From assembly GCA_003153955.1 (NCBI GenBank), contig PMCB01000067.1, forward strand, positions 1-18,595: DNA of 18,595 nucleotides, written 5' to 3'. The number at the start of each line of letters is the position of its first letter. Within the stretch, counting starts at the first letter, position 1. Below the pieces are notes generated by a model. That model ran no database searches. It was not told the DNA's origin and saw only the letters and a list, made by a program, of their open reading frames with translations. Made by a program: the position numbers and the translations under genes. Positions 7,074 through 13,400 of the stretch are shown one piece after another. The DNA comes from Dehalococcoidia bacterium. GTDB lineage: Bacteria > Chloroflexota > Dehalococcoidia > Dehalococcoidales > Fen-1064.

Positions 7074-7622
7074 TTACTTTTTGTTATCTTCTTCAATTAA
7101 ATCTTTCAATAGCTCCAGTGCCCGGGAAGTTTGCGATTTCACCGTGCCCTGCGGCCGCCTTAAAGCCGCCGCTGTTTCCGCCAGTGAAAGTCCGGCAAAA
7201 TACCGCAGCAGCACCACTTGCCTTTGTTCAGTGGAGAGCCGCTGCATCACCCGCCGCAGCTGGTCCCGCTGCGCGATCTCTTCGGCAGGGTCGTCACCCG
7301 CCGGGTCAGCGAAGAACTCGGTGTCCAGCGATATCATCGGAATCGCGTTAGCTCTCTGGTAGCTCAGAACTTTATTTACCAGAATCCTGACCAGCCAGGG
7401 TTTCAGCGGATATCCGCTGCGGAAATTCCCGATGCCTTTCCATGCTGAAAGAAAAGCTTCCTGCACATGGTCTTCCGCCGCCGTCCTGTTGCCGGTCATC
7501 AGGTAAGCAGTGCCGTAGAGAATATTCTGATATTTTTCCACCACGGTCCGGAATGCTTCCCGGTCGCCTGCCTGGCAGCGCCGGATAATATCATTGTCAG
7601 TCATGACTGTTTGCTCTATCAT
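7074..7622 (-). CDS. ECF-type RNA polymerase sigma factor
   Basis: 182 aa sigma-70 family protein with only regions 2 and 4. Region 2 is about 10-90, with AAEDHVQEAFLSAWKGIGNF (48-67) and PWLVRILVNKVLSYQR (75-90). Region 4 is about 120-175, with RLSTEQRQVVLLRYFAGLSL (128-147) and a helix-turn-helix ending in PQGTVKSQTSRALELLK (157-173). It directs polymerase to a small set of stress promoters. The first ATG has AGAGGT at good distance; Met7 is a second choice. It lies upstream of its putative anti-sigma partner (24-bp gap). A promoter of the type such factors recognise sits right in front of it, which suggests positive autoregulation. Confidence 0.95.
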   Translation of the reverse strand: MIEQTVMTDNDIIRRCQAGDREAFRTVVEKYQNILYGTAYLMTGNRTAAEDHVQEAFLSAWKGIGNFRSGYPLKPWLVRILVNKVLSYQRANAIPMISLDTEFFADPAGDDPAEEIAQRDQLRRVMQRLSTEQRQVVLLRYFAGLSLAETAAALRRPQGTVKSQTSRALELLKDLIEEDNKK

Positions 7623-7642
7623 CGCGGTACCTCTATAAGATA

Positions 7643-7669
7643 ATACGTTTTTAAAACCCTTAAGGTTCC
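7643..7669 (-). promoter_or_regulatory. Putative ECF-type autoregulatory promoter
   Basis: On the minus strand GGAAC (7669-7665), a 17-nt spacer and CGTAT (7647-7643) match the GGAAC...CGT pattern of many ECF factors. The leader to the sigma gene would be only about 14 nt. The assignment rests on pattern and position only. Confidence 0.5.
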
Positions 7670-7949
7670 ATTATTTTCAAATATTTTTAAAATAAGCCTG
7701 CTGGGACTTGATTTTCCCATCACTGCCCCCCTTTTGCTTGCATTTTCTATCCAAAATATGTTTGGTTGTTATTGTCTTGCGTTATCTATGTAACGTAACC
7801 TGCCGGAAAAGGATAGCCCCATATCGCTCTGTTTCGTTGTTTTTCCTTACTGCATAGTTTCAAAACGCGCCATTAATATTATTAACAACAGTAACTCTAT
7901 CATATATATACGGTACTATCCGTCATTCATTACAAATATTTTAAGCAAT
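7670..7949. other. Gene-free AT-rich stretch
   Basis: No credible ORF, RNA gene or repeat is visible here. It contains AT-rich runs such as CATATATATA near 7899 and lies between the sigma-factor promoter and the mscL terminator. Confidence 0.5.
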
Positions 7950-7983
7950 AAAAAATCCCCGGCTGTGCAGCCGGGGATTTTAC
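7950..7983 (-). terminator. Strong rho-independent terminator of mscL
   Basis: AAATCCCCGGCTG (7953-7965) pairs perfectly with CAGCCGGGGATTT (7968-7980). On the minus strand the stem is followed by six T. It is placed 58 bp past the mscL stop. Confidence 0.92.
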
Positions 7984-8041
7984 TAAAACAGTATATTTGT
8001 GCAAATCGGTGAATCGCGGTTCGAATGCGCCGATTATATTC

Positions 8042-8512
8042 CTACTTCGTTAATTGCGAAGTGCAGTTGGGGCACCTTGTCGCTTTCACGGGAATCTGCG
8101 TGCCGCAGAACGGACATTCTTTAGTTGTTGGAGCTGCAGGAGCAGCCGCTGCCAACTTCGCTTTTTGCCGTTCGTTCATTTTCGCAATCGGGCGGACGAT
8201 CAGGAAAAAGACCACTGCCGCCACGATAATAAAACTGATGATCGTGTTAATGAATGTACCATAATTGATGGTCACCGCCCCGGCAGTTTGAGCAGCAGCC
8301 AAAGAATCATAAGGTCCCACAGGGGAACCCTGTTTCAACACAATTAGTAAATTGGCAAAATCAACTTTACCAAGAGCCAGACCTATCGGCGGCATAATCA
8401 CATTTGCCACCAGGGAAGTGATGATTGCGCCGAAAGCCGCGCCAATAATGATACCTACCGCCATGTCCACTACGTTGCCGCGCATGATAAATGCTTTAAA
8501 ATCTTTTAACAT
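8042..8512 (-). CDS. mscL: Large-conductance mechanosensitive channel MscL with C-terminal zinc ribbon
   Basis: 156 aa homopentameric pore that opens under membrane tension to release solutes during osmotic downshock. The N-terminal helix [20 protein letters not shown] (5-24) leads into TM1 (about 14-45). A short periplasmic loop (50-80) and TM2 (about 84-108, [18 protein letters not shown]) follow. After an Ala-rich linker the protein ends in CPFCG (133-137) and CPNC (147-150), a four-Cys zinc ribbon in place of the usual C-terminal helical bundle. Both membrane parts are complete. The ATG has AAAGGAGAC at ideal spacing. It is transcribed alone from a near-consensus promoter (8535-8562) to a strong terminator (7950-7983). 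Confidence 0.96.
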   Translation of the reverse strand: MLKDFKAFIMRGNVVDMAVGIIIGAAFGAIITSLVANVIMPPIGLALGKVDFANLLIVLKQGSPVGPYDSLAAAQTAGAVTINYGTFINTIISFIIVAAVVFFLIVRPIAKMNERQKAKLAAAAPAAPTTKECPFCGTQIPVKATRCPNCTSQLTK

Positions 8513-8534
8513 AATCCGTCTCCTTTGTTTTCTA

Positions 8535-8562
8535 ATTATATTAACTTTAAATCTATTGTCAA
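8535..8562 (-). promoter_or_regulatory. Consensus sigma-70 promoter of mscL
   Basis: On the minus strand a perfect TTGACA (8562-8557), a 16-nt spacer and a perfect TATAAT (8540-8535), 22 bp before the mscL ATG. Confidence 0.8.
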
Positions 8563-8656
8563 ATCATCTCAACTATTATCGCCTTGCGCGGATTGAAGGG
8601 CGGACAGTTAGCGTAAGTTCTTGCGCGCAATCGAATAAAGTCTCTTTTCGTCCGAT

Positions 8657-8676
8657 AAAAATGGGCCTGCCCATTT
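8657..8676 (-). terminator. Rho-independent terminator after the 65-aa gene
   Basis: AAATGGG (8659-8665) pairs with CCCATTT (8670-8676) around a 4-nt loop. On the minus strand the stem is followed by TTTTTAT. It lies about 50 nt past the stop of the small SH3-like gene and before the mscL promoter. Confidence 0.7.
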
Positions 8677-8725
8677 CATGGAATAAAGCATCCAATTATT
8701 AGAGGGCATCAACCACATGTCGTGC

Positions 8726-8923
8726 CTATCCGATTTTTTCCAGCTCTTTCTCGTGGAACATCATGTTGTATCCGGTCTTATCGGCTTTCATCAGCACATA
8801 GCCTGCCGGGTCGTTAATCACCGCAGCAATCTTACCTTCCCAATTCGCCAGCTTGTATCCGCCGTCCGGCCAGCCCGGTTTATCCAGGACTTTTACTCTA
8901 TCGCCAACATTTAATTCTGCCAT
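8726..8923 (-). CDS. Small hypothetical protein with SH3/KOW-like barrel
   Basis: 65 aa. I do not recognise a named family. The start AELNVGDRVKVLD and the later WEGKIAAVINDPAGYVLMK look like a small SH3- or KOW-like beta-barrel with alternating hydrophobic strands, ending in HEKELEKIG. Such proteins often bind nucleic acid or partner proteins, but nothing here shows which. The ATG has CAAGGAGAT at good spacing, and a terminator follows the gene, so it is very likely real. It starts 39 bp after the sugar-nucleotide pyrophosphorylase and is probably cotranscribed with it. Confidence 0.75.
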   Translation of the reverse strand: MAELNVGDRVKVLDKPGWPDGGYKLANWEGKIAAVINDPAGYVLMKADKTGYNMMFHEKELEKIG

Positions 8924-8962
8924 TTTAATCTCCTTGTAAGTATTTATCGGTATTGTTATATT

Positions 8963-10123
8963 TTAAATCTTCTGCGATGCGGTGTCACTACTTTTTACCA
9001 TTTCGCCGGGCATCACGCGGCTGCCCTTTTTTAGTTGGATGCCCTCAATTATGTTTACATGGTCCCCCACCACCGTCCCGGTCAATTTAACATCGTCCCC
9101 GATTTTACAGTTGTCCGCCAGGATCGAGCTTTTTATTTTCACGCCCTCACCGATTACCGTATCGTGCCATATTACCGAGTCTGAAATTGACGTGTTCTCC
9201 CCGATCCTGCAGTTCGGGCCGATTACAGCAGGTCCGGATAATTTCACGCCGCTTTCTATCCGGCATTTATCGCCAATCATCACTTTACCCTTGAACTTCA
9301 CCGAAGGATGGATTTGACATCTTTTACCCTTTATTACATCCGTATCGAAAGTATAGGCTTCATTTTTGCCGCTCAACAAATCGCGGTGTAATTGTAAATA
9401 ATTTTCCGGCGTGCCCGTGTCCATCCAGTAATTGTCTGTAGGATAGGCATAAAAAGGCAAGCCGTCCGCCAGCATCTGTGGAAAGACGTCGCGCTCGAAA
9501 CTGAATTTGGTATCCGGCGGGATTCTCTGTAATACTTCCGGCTCAACTACCCACGTCCCGGCGTTTATCATATTTGTCGTGACTTCTTCGGCTTTTGGCT
9601 TTTCCAGAAAACGCTTTACCTTGTTCCTTTTGTCAGTCTCGACCACACCGTAATGGGTCGGGTCCGCCACCGGCGTCAGCACAACTGTCGCTTTGGCGTG
9701 ATGTCTGCGGTGGAATTTCAGAATCGCCGTGAAATCCCGGTTCTGGATGATGTCTCCGTTCAAAACAAAAAATGTGCCGTCCAGAAAATCCTCAACGTTT
9801 TTCACTGCCCCGGCGGAACCCATCGGGGTTTCTTCCATCACGTAGTACAAATGGACGCCCAGTTTGCTGCCGTCGCCGAAATATTCTCTCATCGATGCCG
9901 GCAAATAAAACTGCGCCATCACGATTTCCGTGATGTTATGCTCTTTCAGGTTGCGTATGACATGCTCCAGGAACGGCAGGTTCAGCACGGGAACCATCGG
10001 CTTGGGGGTGTGGTATGTCAACGGGCGCAAACGTGTCCCTTCCCCGCCGACCAGGATTACCGCTTTTAATCCGCTCTTCGTTTTTACTTCTTTCCCGCAA
10101 TGCTCGCAGCCGCATTCTTCCAT
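8963..10123 (-). CDS. Sugar-phosphate nucleotidyltransferase with left-handed beta-helix (GDP-mannose/dTDP-glucose pyrophosphorylase-like)
   Basis: 386 aa. It should join a sugar 1-phosphate to an NTP to give a nucleotide sugar for polysaccharide or glycan synthesis. The Rossmann-like domain carries LVGGEGTRLRPLT (24-36), TPKPMVP (39-45), LNGD (121-124), FLEKPK (172-177), INAGTW (186-191) and MDTGTP (234-239). From about 265 to 375 there are hexapeptide repeats (VMIGDKCRIESGVKL, AVIGPNCRIGENTSI, TVIGEGVKI) of a left-handed beta-helix. This domain order is common in mannose-1-phosphate guanylyltransferases; glucose-1-phosphate thymidylyl- or uridylyltransferase activity cannot be excluded. An unusual N-terminal extension has a Cys/His cluster, CGCEHCG (4-10), ahead of the usual start. 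The ATG has AGAGGAAC about 8 nt upstream, which supports that extension. Confidence 0.88.
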   Translation of the reverse strand: MEECGCEHCGKEVKTKSGLKAVILVGGEGTRLRPLTYHTPKPMVPVLNLPFLEHVIRNLKEHNITEIVMAQFYLPASMREYFGDGSKLGVHLYYVMEETPMGSAGAVKNVEDFLDGTFFVLNGDIIQNRDFTAILKFHRRHHAKATVVLTPVADPTHYGVVETDKRNKVKRFLEKPKAEEVTTNMINAGTWVVEPEVLQRIPPDTKFSFERDVFPQMLADGLPFYAYPTDNYWMDTGTPENYLQLHRDLLSGKNEAYTFDTDVIKGKRCQIHPSVKFKGKVMIGDKCRIESGVKLSGPAVIGPNCRIGENTSISDSVIWHDTVIGEGVKIKSSILADNCKIGDDVKLTGTVVGDHVNIIEGIQLKKGSRVMPGEMVKSSDTASQKI

Positions 10124-10159
10124 CTTCAGGTTCCTCTTCGAATTCTTGTAATTGTAATT

Positions 10160-10188
10160 ATCATACAGTGCCTCAAATCCGGAATCAA
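10160..10188 (-). promoter_or_regulatory. Putative promoter of the nucleotidyltransferase gene
   Basis: On the minus strand TTGATT (10188-10183), a 17-nt spacer and TATGAT (10165-10160), about 37 bp before the ATG. Confidence 0.55.
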
Positions 10189-10334
10189 GTGCAAAAAGAA
10201 ACCATGAAAGAGAACCATAAATGCCATAAATTCGTAATACTATTCTTTGGTATTTTATTACTTTTTAATAATGCGTCATGTACAATTTCTAGAACAGCTT
10301 TAATTTGCTGTCTTCTGGGAATGTGGAGCAAAGC

Positions 10335-11267
10335 ATGTTTGAAAAGATACTATTGCCTCTCGACCTTTCAGAAGCTTCTGAAATTGTTGTCCCTTACGCA
10401 TCGGAACTTGCCGGCAAATTCGGTTCAGAGTTGATTTTGTATCACGTCCGGCCGCCTGAACGCGAAGATCTTGAACATTTATTCATGGATTATCTTAACC
10501 GGCAGGCGGAGACAATTAAACAAAATATCAAAAAAAACGCCTCGAAGGAAGTTAACGTCACGATAAAAATCGCGGCCGGAGCGCCGGAACAGAATATCTG
10601 CGAATTGATAAATAGCAACAAGATAGATCTGGTCATCATGGCTTCAGTCAGTTCCTCAGGCCTAAAAATCGGTAAAACACTCGGCAGTGTCGTCGATCAT
10701 ATTTGCCATACAGTGCCCGTGCCTGTCATGCTCATCAGGCCCCGCCGCGCACAATTGACCGGAAAACGGCTGCTTTTTAATAATCTACTGCTTCCGCTGG
10801 ATGGTTCAATCCTCAGTAAACTTGCTGTGCCTGTCGCCGAAGAAGTTGCGGTCGGGCTGAAAATACCGGTAATGCTATTTGAAATGGCTCTCTTGCCTTA
10901 TCCTTCTGAAACCGGTTCCTACTTGAACGGCAATGAATATGTAAAGGTAAATGAACGTGATGAACAGGTGATTGAGTCCAATTATGCCTCAGCGAACGAA
11001 GCTGAAGAAAGCCGGGTTTTGGCGGAATTGATGACGGTCGAGGAAGAATTAAAAGAAAATGGAATCACGGTGGGCCACCGAATAACATCCGGGATTGATG
11101 CAGCCAAAGAAATCATCCAAATAAGTAAAGACGTCGATGCGAACTTAATTGTCATGTCCACCCACGGTCGCTCGGGATTAAACCGTTGGATGATGGGCAG
11201 CGTTGCGGAAAAGGTCCTCCGCTATGGCGACGTCCCGCTGCTGCTGGTAAACGCCAGGGCAGCCTGA
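10335..11267 (+). CDS. Tandem universal stress protein (two UspA domains)
   Basis: 310 aa cytoplasmic protein with two Usp domains. Domain 1 (about 1-136) begins FEKILLPLDLSEASE; its nucleotide loop is degenerate (Ser107 where the domain 2 loop has Gly278; Gly117-Ser118 kept). Domain 2 (about 146-307) begins NLLLPLDGS and has the intact loop STHGRSGLNRWMMGSVAEKV (275-294), so it probably binds ATP. Many Usp proteins are induced by starvation, stasis or redox stress. The ATG at 10335 is chosen because TGGAG lies 6 nt upstream and the protein then starts exactly at the first beta-strand; a TTG 30 bp earlier lacks a site. It is divergent from the nucleotidyltransferase and lies 39 bp before the next membrane-protein gene. 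Confidence 0.92.
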   Translation: MFEKILLPLDLSEASEIVVPYASELAGKFGSELILYHVRPPEREDLEHLFMDYLNRQAETIKQNIKKNASKEVNVTIKIAAGAPEQNICELINSNKIDLVIMASVSSSGLKIGKTLGSVVDHICHTVPVPVMLIRPRRAQLTGKRLLFNNLLLPLDGSILSKLAVPVAEEVAVGLKIPVMLFEMALLPYPSETGSYLNGNEYVKVNERDEQVIESNYASANEAEESRVLAELMTVEEELKENGITVGHRITSGIDAAKEIIQISKDVDANLIVMSTHGRSGLNRWMMGSVAEKVLRYGDVPLLLVNARAA

Positions 11268-11306
11268 TTCCTTTTTAGAGTTATATATTAATTGGGAGGT
11301 GAGGAG

Positions 11307-11720
11307 ATGCATTTTGGTTTACCTGCGATTAATGGTTTAATAATCGGAATCATCGCCATCGTTGTTGGCCTTATCATCCTTATTTTTCCGAAAATCCTCA
11401 ATTATTTTGTCGGCGGCTTATTGATCGTTTCCGGAGCGATCGCTATCGCCGGCGGCAGCGTCCTGCCCGGTGTTGTCTCCATTATCATCGGCATCATCAT
11501 TCTGATATTTCCCCATGTCATTAATTATTTGGTCGGCATCTACCTTATATTGCTGGGCGTCTGGTTCATTTTCGCTGCTTCAACCTTGATTATTGGCATT
11601 GTTACCATCGGTATTGGAATTTTAGTGATGTTCTTCCCAGATATTTTGAATTTCATCTTTGGGATCTATCTTATTGCAGCCGGTGTTGTCGCAATCGGTC
11701 ACTATTTTAAATGGTTTTAA
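11307..11720 (+). CDS. Small membrane protein of three DUF3096-like repeats
   Basis: 137 aa, almost wholly hydrophobic. Three copies of a roughly 41-residue unit follow one another, each with the pattern G-I-I-I-L-I-F-P-x-I-L-N-Y-x-V-G-I-Y-L-I at about 21-40, 62-81 and 103-123. Each copy predicts two membrane helices joined by a Pro-Asn turn, about six helices in all. The repeat resembles DUF3096, a short membrane family of unknown role. The start at 11307 is preferred over a TTG at 11292, because GGAGGTGA lies just before it and the protein then begins with a short polar end. Its place behind the tandem Usp gene suggests a stress-linked membrane function, which is inference only. Confidence 0.8.
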   Translation: MHFGLPAINGLIIGIIAIVVGLIILIFPKILNYFVGGLLIVSGAIAIAGGSVLPGVVSIIIGIIILIFPHVINYLVGIYLILLGVWFIFAASTLIIGIVTIGIGILVMFFPDILNFIFGIYLIAAGVVAIGHYFKWF

Positions 11721-11842
11721 ATTTGTTTCCTGAAATGGATGGGAAGGTTGATAAAACCAAAATATTTTTATAAACAGCAATAATGCGCAGCGTAAAAAAT
11801 AGAAATCTTAACAAATAAACATTAATTCCGGAGGGGATGAAT

Positions 11843-12703
11843 ATGGTGTTGTCTAACAAAGATCAGCCTCAAGCTGTTGTAATTAATACGGGGGATGCGG
11901 ATAAAAACAAATCTTCTCGAAATATTTCAGCCATGGCAGCGCGGCTTGAGGAGCTTGAATCCCGGCCGCGCCGTAATCCGTTATTGCATTGGCTGGCTTT
12001 TATTCTTTCCCTGTTTTCACTGGTTATCCTTGCCATGTGGGTCTTTGGGTCCCGGGGGACAGTTTCGAACGTATATGTTATTTTAGATATTTCCCTCGGC
12101 GTTGTTTTTGCCGTTGAATTCTTTACACGCAGCGGGTTTCGCTGGGGTCGGATTTCCTATTTGCGCACACGGTTCTTTGATTTCATTGCCATTGTTCCGG
12201 TATTGGCGCTTGTCCATCACGGATACCCCTTACAATCAACCTGGTTGTGGATAATTTTCACGGCCCGCGCGATTCGTATCTTTGACAGGCTTCTCGGTGA
12301 TGGGTTTATCGGACGGAATTTCCTGGCGCTGGTTGAAGGTTTCGAAGAACAGATTACAGACCGGGTCCTCGACCGGATTATTGCCCGCATCCAGGCGGAT
12401 ATGGACAAAGCGGGTTTCAGCCACGGCGTAGCCGAAGCGCTCGCCAAAAATAAGCCGGGTATTTTGCAGCGTGTCCATGCCGCCACCCCGCATGAAGGGA
12501 TTTGGCCGGAGCTGGCCCATATTGCCGGATTGGATAAAGCGCTCGAACGCGTTGAAGAACGCACCTACGATTCGGTTGTGGAAATTGTGAATAGTCAGGA
12601 AGTAGATAAGGCCGTGCGTGATTCCGTCAACTCTGTCTTCTCCCGCATGCGGGCCGAATTGGGAGGAAATAAATGGCGTAAGCATCTCGGCATACGCCTT
12701 TAG
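11843..12703 (+). CDS. Voltage-sensor-like four-TM membrane protein without a pore
   Basis: 286 aa. After a polar N-terminus there are four predicted membrane helices. S1 is about 47-68. S2 is about 76-96 with VVFAVEFFTR (Glu92). S3 is about 110-126 with FFDFIAIVP (Asp113). S4 is about 132-152, with Arg142, Arg145 and Arg149 spaced as in voltage sensors. This matches the first part of ion-transport channel proteins. No S5-pore-S6 or GYG filter follows; the rest (160-286) is soluble, charged and mostly helical. It could be a voltage-sensing or proton-path protein, or just a related membrane anchor. ATG 11843 is preferred because GGAGGGG lies 6 nt upstream; ATG 11837 is directly against that site. 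It lies 122 bp after the three-repeat membrane gene. Confidence 0.75.
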   Translation: MVLSNKDQPQAVVINTGDADKNKSSRNISAMAARLEELESRPRRNPLLHWLAFILSLFSLVILAMWVFGSRGTVSNVYVILDISLGVVFAVEFFTRSGFRWGRISYLRTRFFDFIAIVPVLALVHHGYPLQSTWLWIIFTARAIRIFDRLLGDGFIGRNFLALVEGFEEQITDRVLDRIIARIQADMDKAGFSHGVAEALAKNKPGILQRVHAATPHEGIWPELAHIAGLDKALERVEERTYDSVVEIVNSQEVDKAVRDSVNSVFSRMRAELGGNKWRKHLGIRL

Positions 12704-12758
12704 CAATTAAATATTATGTTAGCCTAGAATGACCGTCTATCGGGAAAAGGGGGACAAA

Positions 12759-12941
12759 ATGCCTTACAAAGTTGAATTTAAAAAAGACCATCGGAACTCC
12801 AAAGGGGAATCCGCCCCGTGGGTGATCGTCAACAAAGACCGCAATGAGATTGTGGGCAGTTCGGAAACTAAAGAAACCGCCGAATCGAGTATCCGTGCCC
12901 GCCTTGCCGGCGAACACGGCGGTTTTAAAAGCAAAAGTTAA
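12759..12941 (+). CDS. Small basic hypothetical protein, DUF2188-like
   Basis: 60 aa, very hydrophilic. The stretch APWVIVNKDRNEIVGSSET followed by KETAESSIRARLAG looks like the small 'W-V-V ... G ... A' fold of DUF2188/YegP-type proteins, which have no firm function. The start at 12759 is chosen over 12729 because AAGGGGGAC precedes it at good spacing and the earlier start would include the ribosome site. It lies 55 bp behind the voltage-sensor-like gene, in the same direction, and may share its transcript. Confidence 0.65.
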   Translation: MPYKVEFKKDHRNSKGESAPWVIVNKDRNEIVGSSETKETAESSIRARLAGEHGGFKSKS

Positions 12942-12943
12942 AG

Positions 12944-12958
12944 TGGATTGCTAATCCA
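12944..12958. other. Short hairpin after the 60-aa gene
   Basis: TGGATT-GCT-AATCCA directly follows the stop codon of the 60-aa gene. No T-run follows, so termination is doubtful. Confidence 0.3.
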
Positions 12959-12980
12959 TTGCGACCCGGCAATCTGACAT

Positions 12981-13127
12981 CGCAATGTCATACTGAGTCC
13001 GCTTTTAGGCGGACGAATGTACCATATCTCAATGTGGTGCTGAGTCCGCTTTAGGCGGACGAATGTATCAATTCGCAATGTCAAACTGAGTCCCGTTCTG
13101 AGCGCAGCGAAGAATCTCCCTGTGGTT
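12981..13127. repeat. Three imperfect tandem units of about 46 bp
   Basis: Units start near 12981, 13027 and 13073 with CGCAATGTCATACTGAGTCC or variants. Units 1 and 2 contain the hairpin GTCCGC...GCGGAC (12997-13014 and 13044-13060) and GAATGTA. Unit 3 ends in CTGAGCGCAGCGAAGAATCT, a sequence style seen in many dispersed intergenic repeats. No CRISPR-like even spacing with unique spacers is present. Confidence 0.7.
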
Positions 13128-13219
13128 CACGAAAATCCTTTATCTCATCGTCTTTCCCCGTGAAAGCTGAAGGTGTTGAACGAAGTAAATGTACGGACTC
13201 TTCTTCTCTCCCTCTTTCC

Positions 13220-13248
13220 TTGACATTCCCTCTCCCTTTTACTATTAT
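13220..13248 (+). promoter_or_regulatory. Consensus sigma-70 promoter upstream of the CoA-transferase genes
   Basis: A perfect TTGACA (13220-13225), a 17-nt spacer and TATTAT (13243-13248). Transcription would begin near 13255, about 145 nt before the first CoA-transferase ATG and just ahead of a terminator. Confidence 0.6.
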
Positions 13249-13288
13249 TTAACCAATATCCTTTTACATTTTTTGAATACGCTTTAAT

Positions 13289-13318
13289 TCGGTCTCTGTA
13301 ATTTCGGACCGATTTTTT
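13289..13318 (+). terminator. Rho-independent terminator inside the CoA-transferase leader
   Basis: TCGGTC (13289-13294) pairs with GACCGA (13307-13312) and is followed by six T. Flanking A/T can lengthen the stem with one mismatch. It lies between the promoter at 13220-13248 and the gene at 13401, so it could be an attenuator, or end a short RNA of about 65 nt. It may also simply end transcripts coming from the left. Confidence 0.7.
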
Positions 13319-13343
13319 ATATCGTGCAGGTTTTTCCCTGGTT

Positions 13344-13360
13344 TTTACTATTTTAGTAAA
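13344..13360. promoter_or_regulatory. Perfect 17-bp palindrome, candidate MarR operator
   Basis: TTTACTA-TTT-TAGTAAA, a perfect 7-bp inverted repeat with a 3-bp centre, 40 bp before the CoA-transferase ATG. Size and layout fit a MarR dimer site. The same left half and spacing occur at the marR promoter (4870-4886). Confidence 0.5.
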
Positions 13361-13400
13361 CAAAAACTGATTTATTCTGCTCTAAGAAGGAGAATCTCAA

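Noticed and set aside
10266..10286. Usp promoter with -10 TAATAAT or TACAAT
   Set aside because: Neither has a usable -35 at proper distance, so I do not list one.
10305..10334. TTG start extending the Usp protein by ten residues
   Set aside because: No ribosome site, and the ATG at 10335 has TGGAG at good spacing and starts at the first strand of the fold.
11292..11306. TTG start of the three-repeat membrane protein
   Set aside because: It would place the GGAGG ribosome site inside the coding region; ATG 11307 fits better.
12981..13127. CRISPR array
   Set aside because: Only three diverged units, the hairpin sits inside the unit, there are no unique spacers of even size and no cas genes.
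13145..13363. 72-aa basic minus-strand ORF before the CoA-transferase genes
   Set aside because: It runs through the promoter, terminator and palindrome, is mostly Lys/Arg from pyrimidine-rich DNA, and has no family resemblance.
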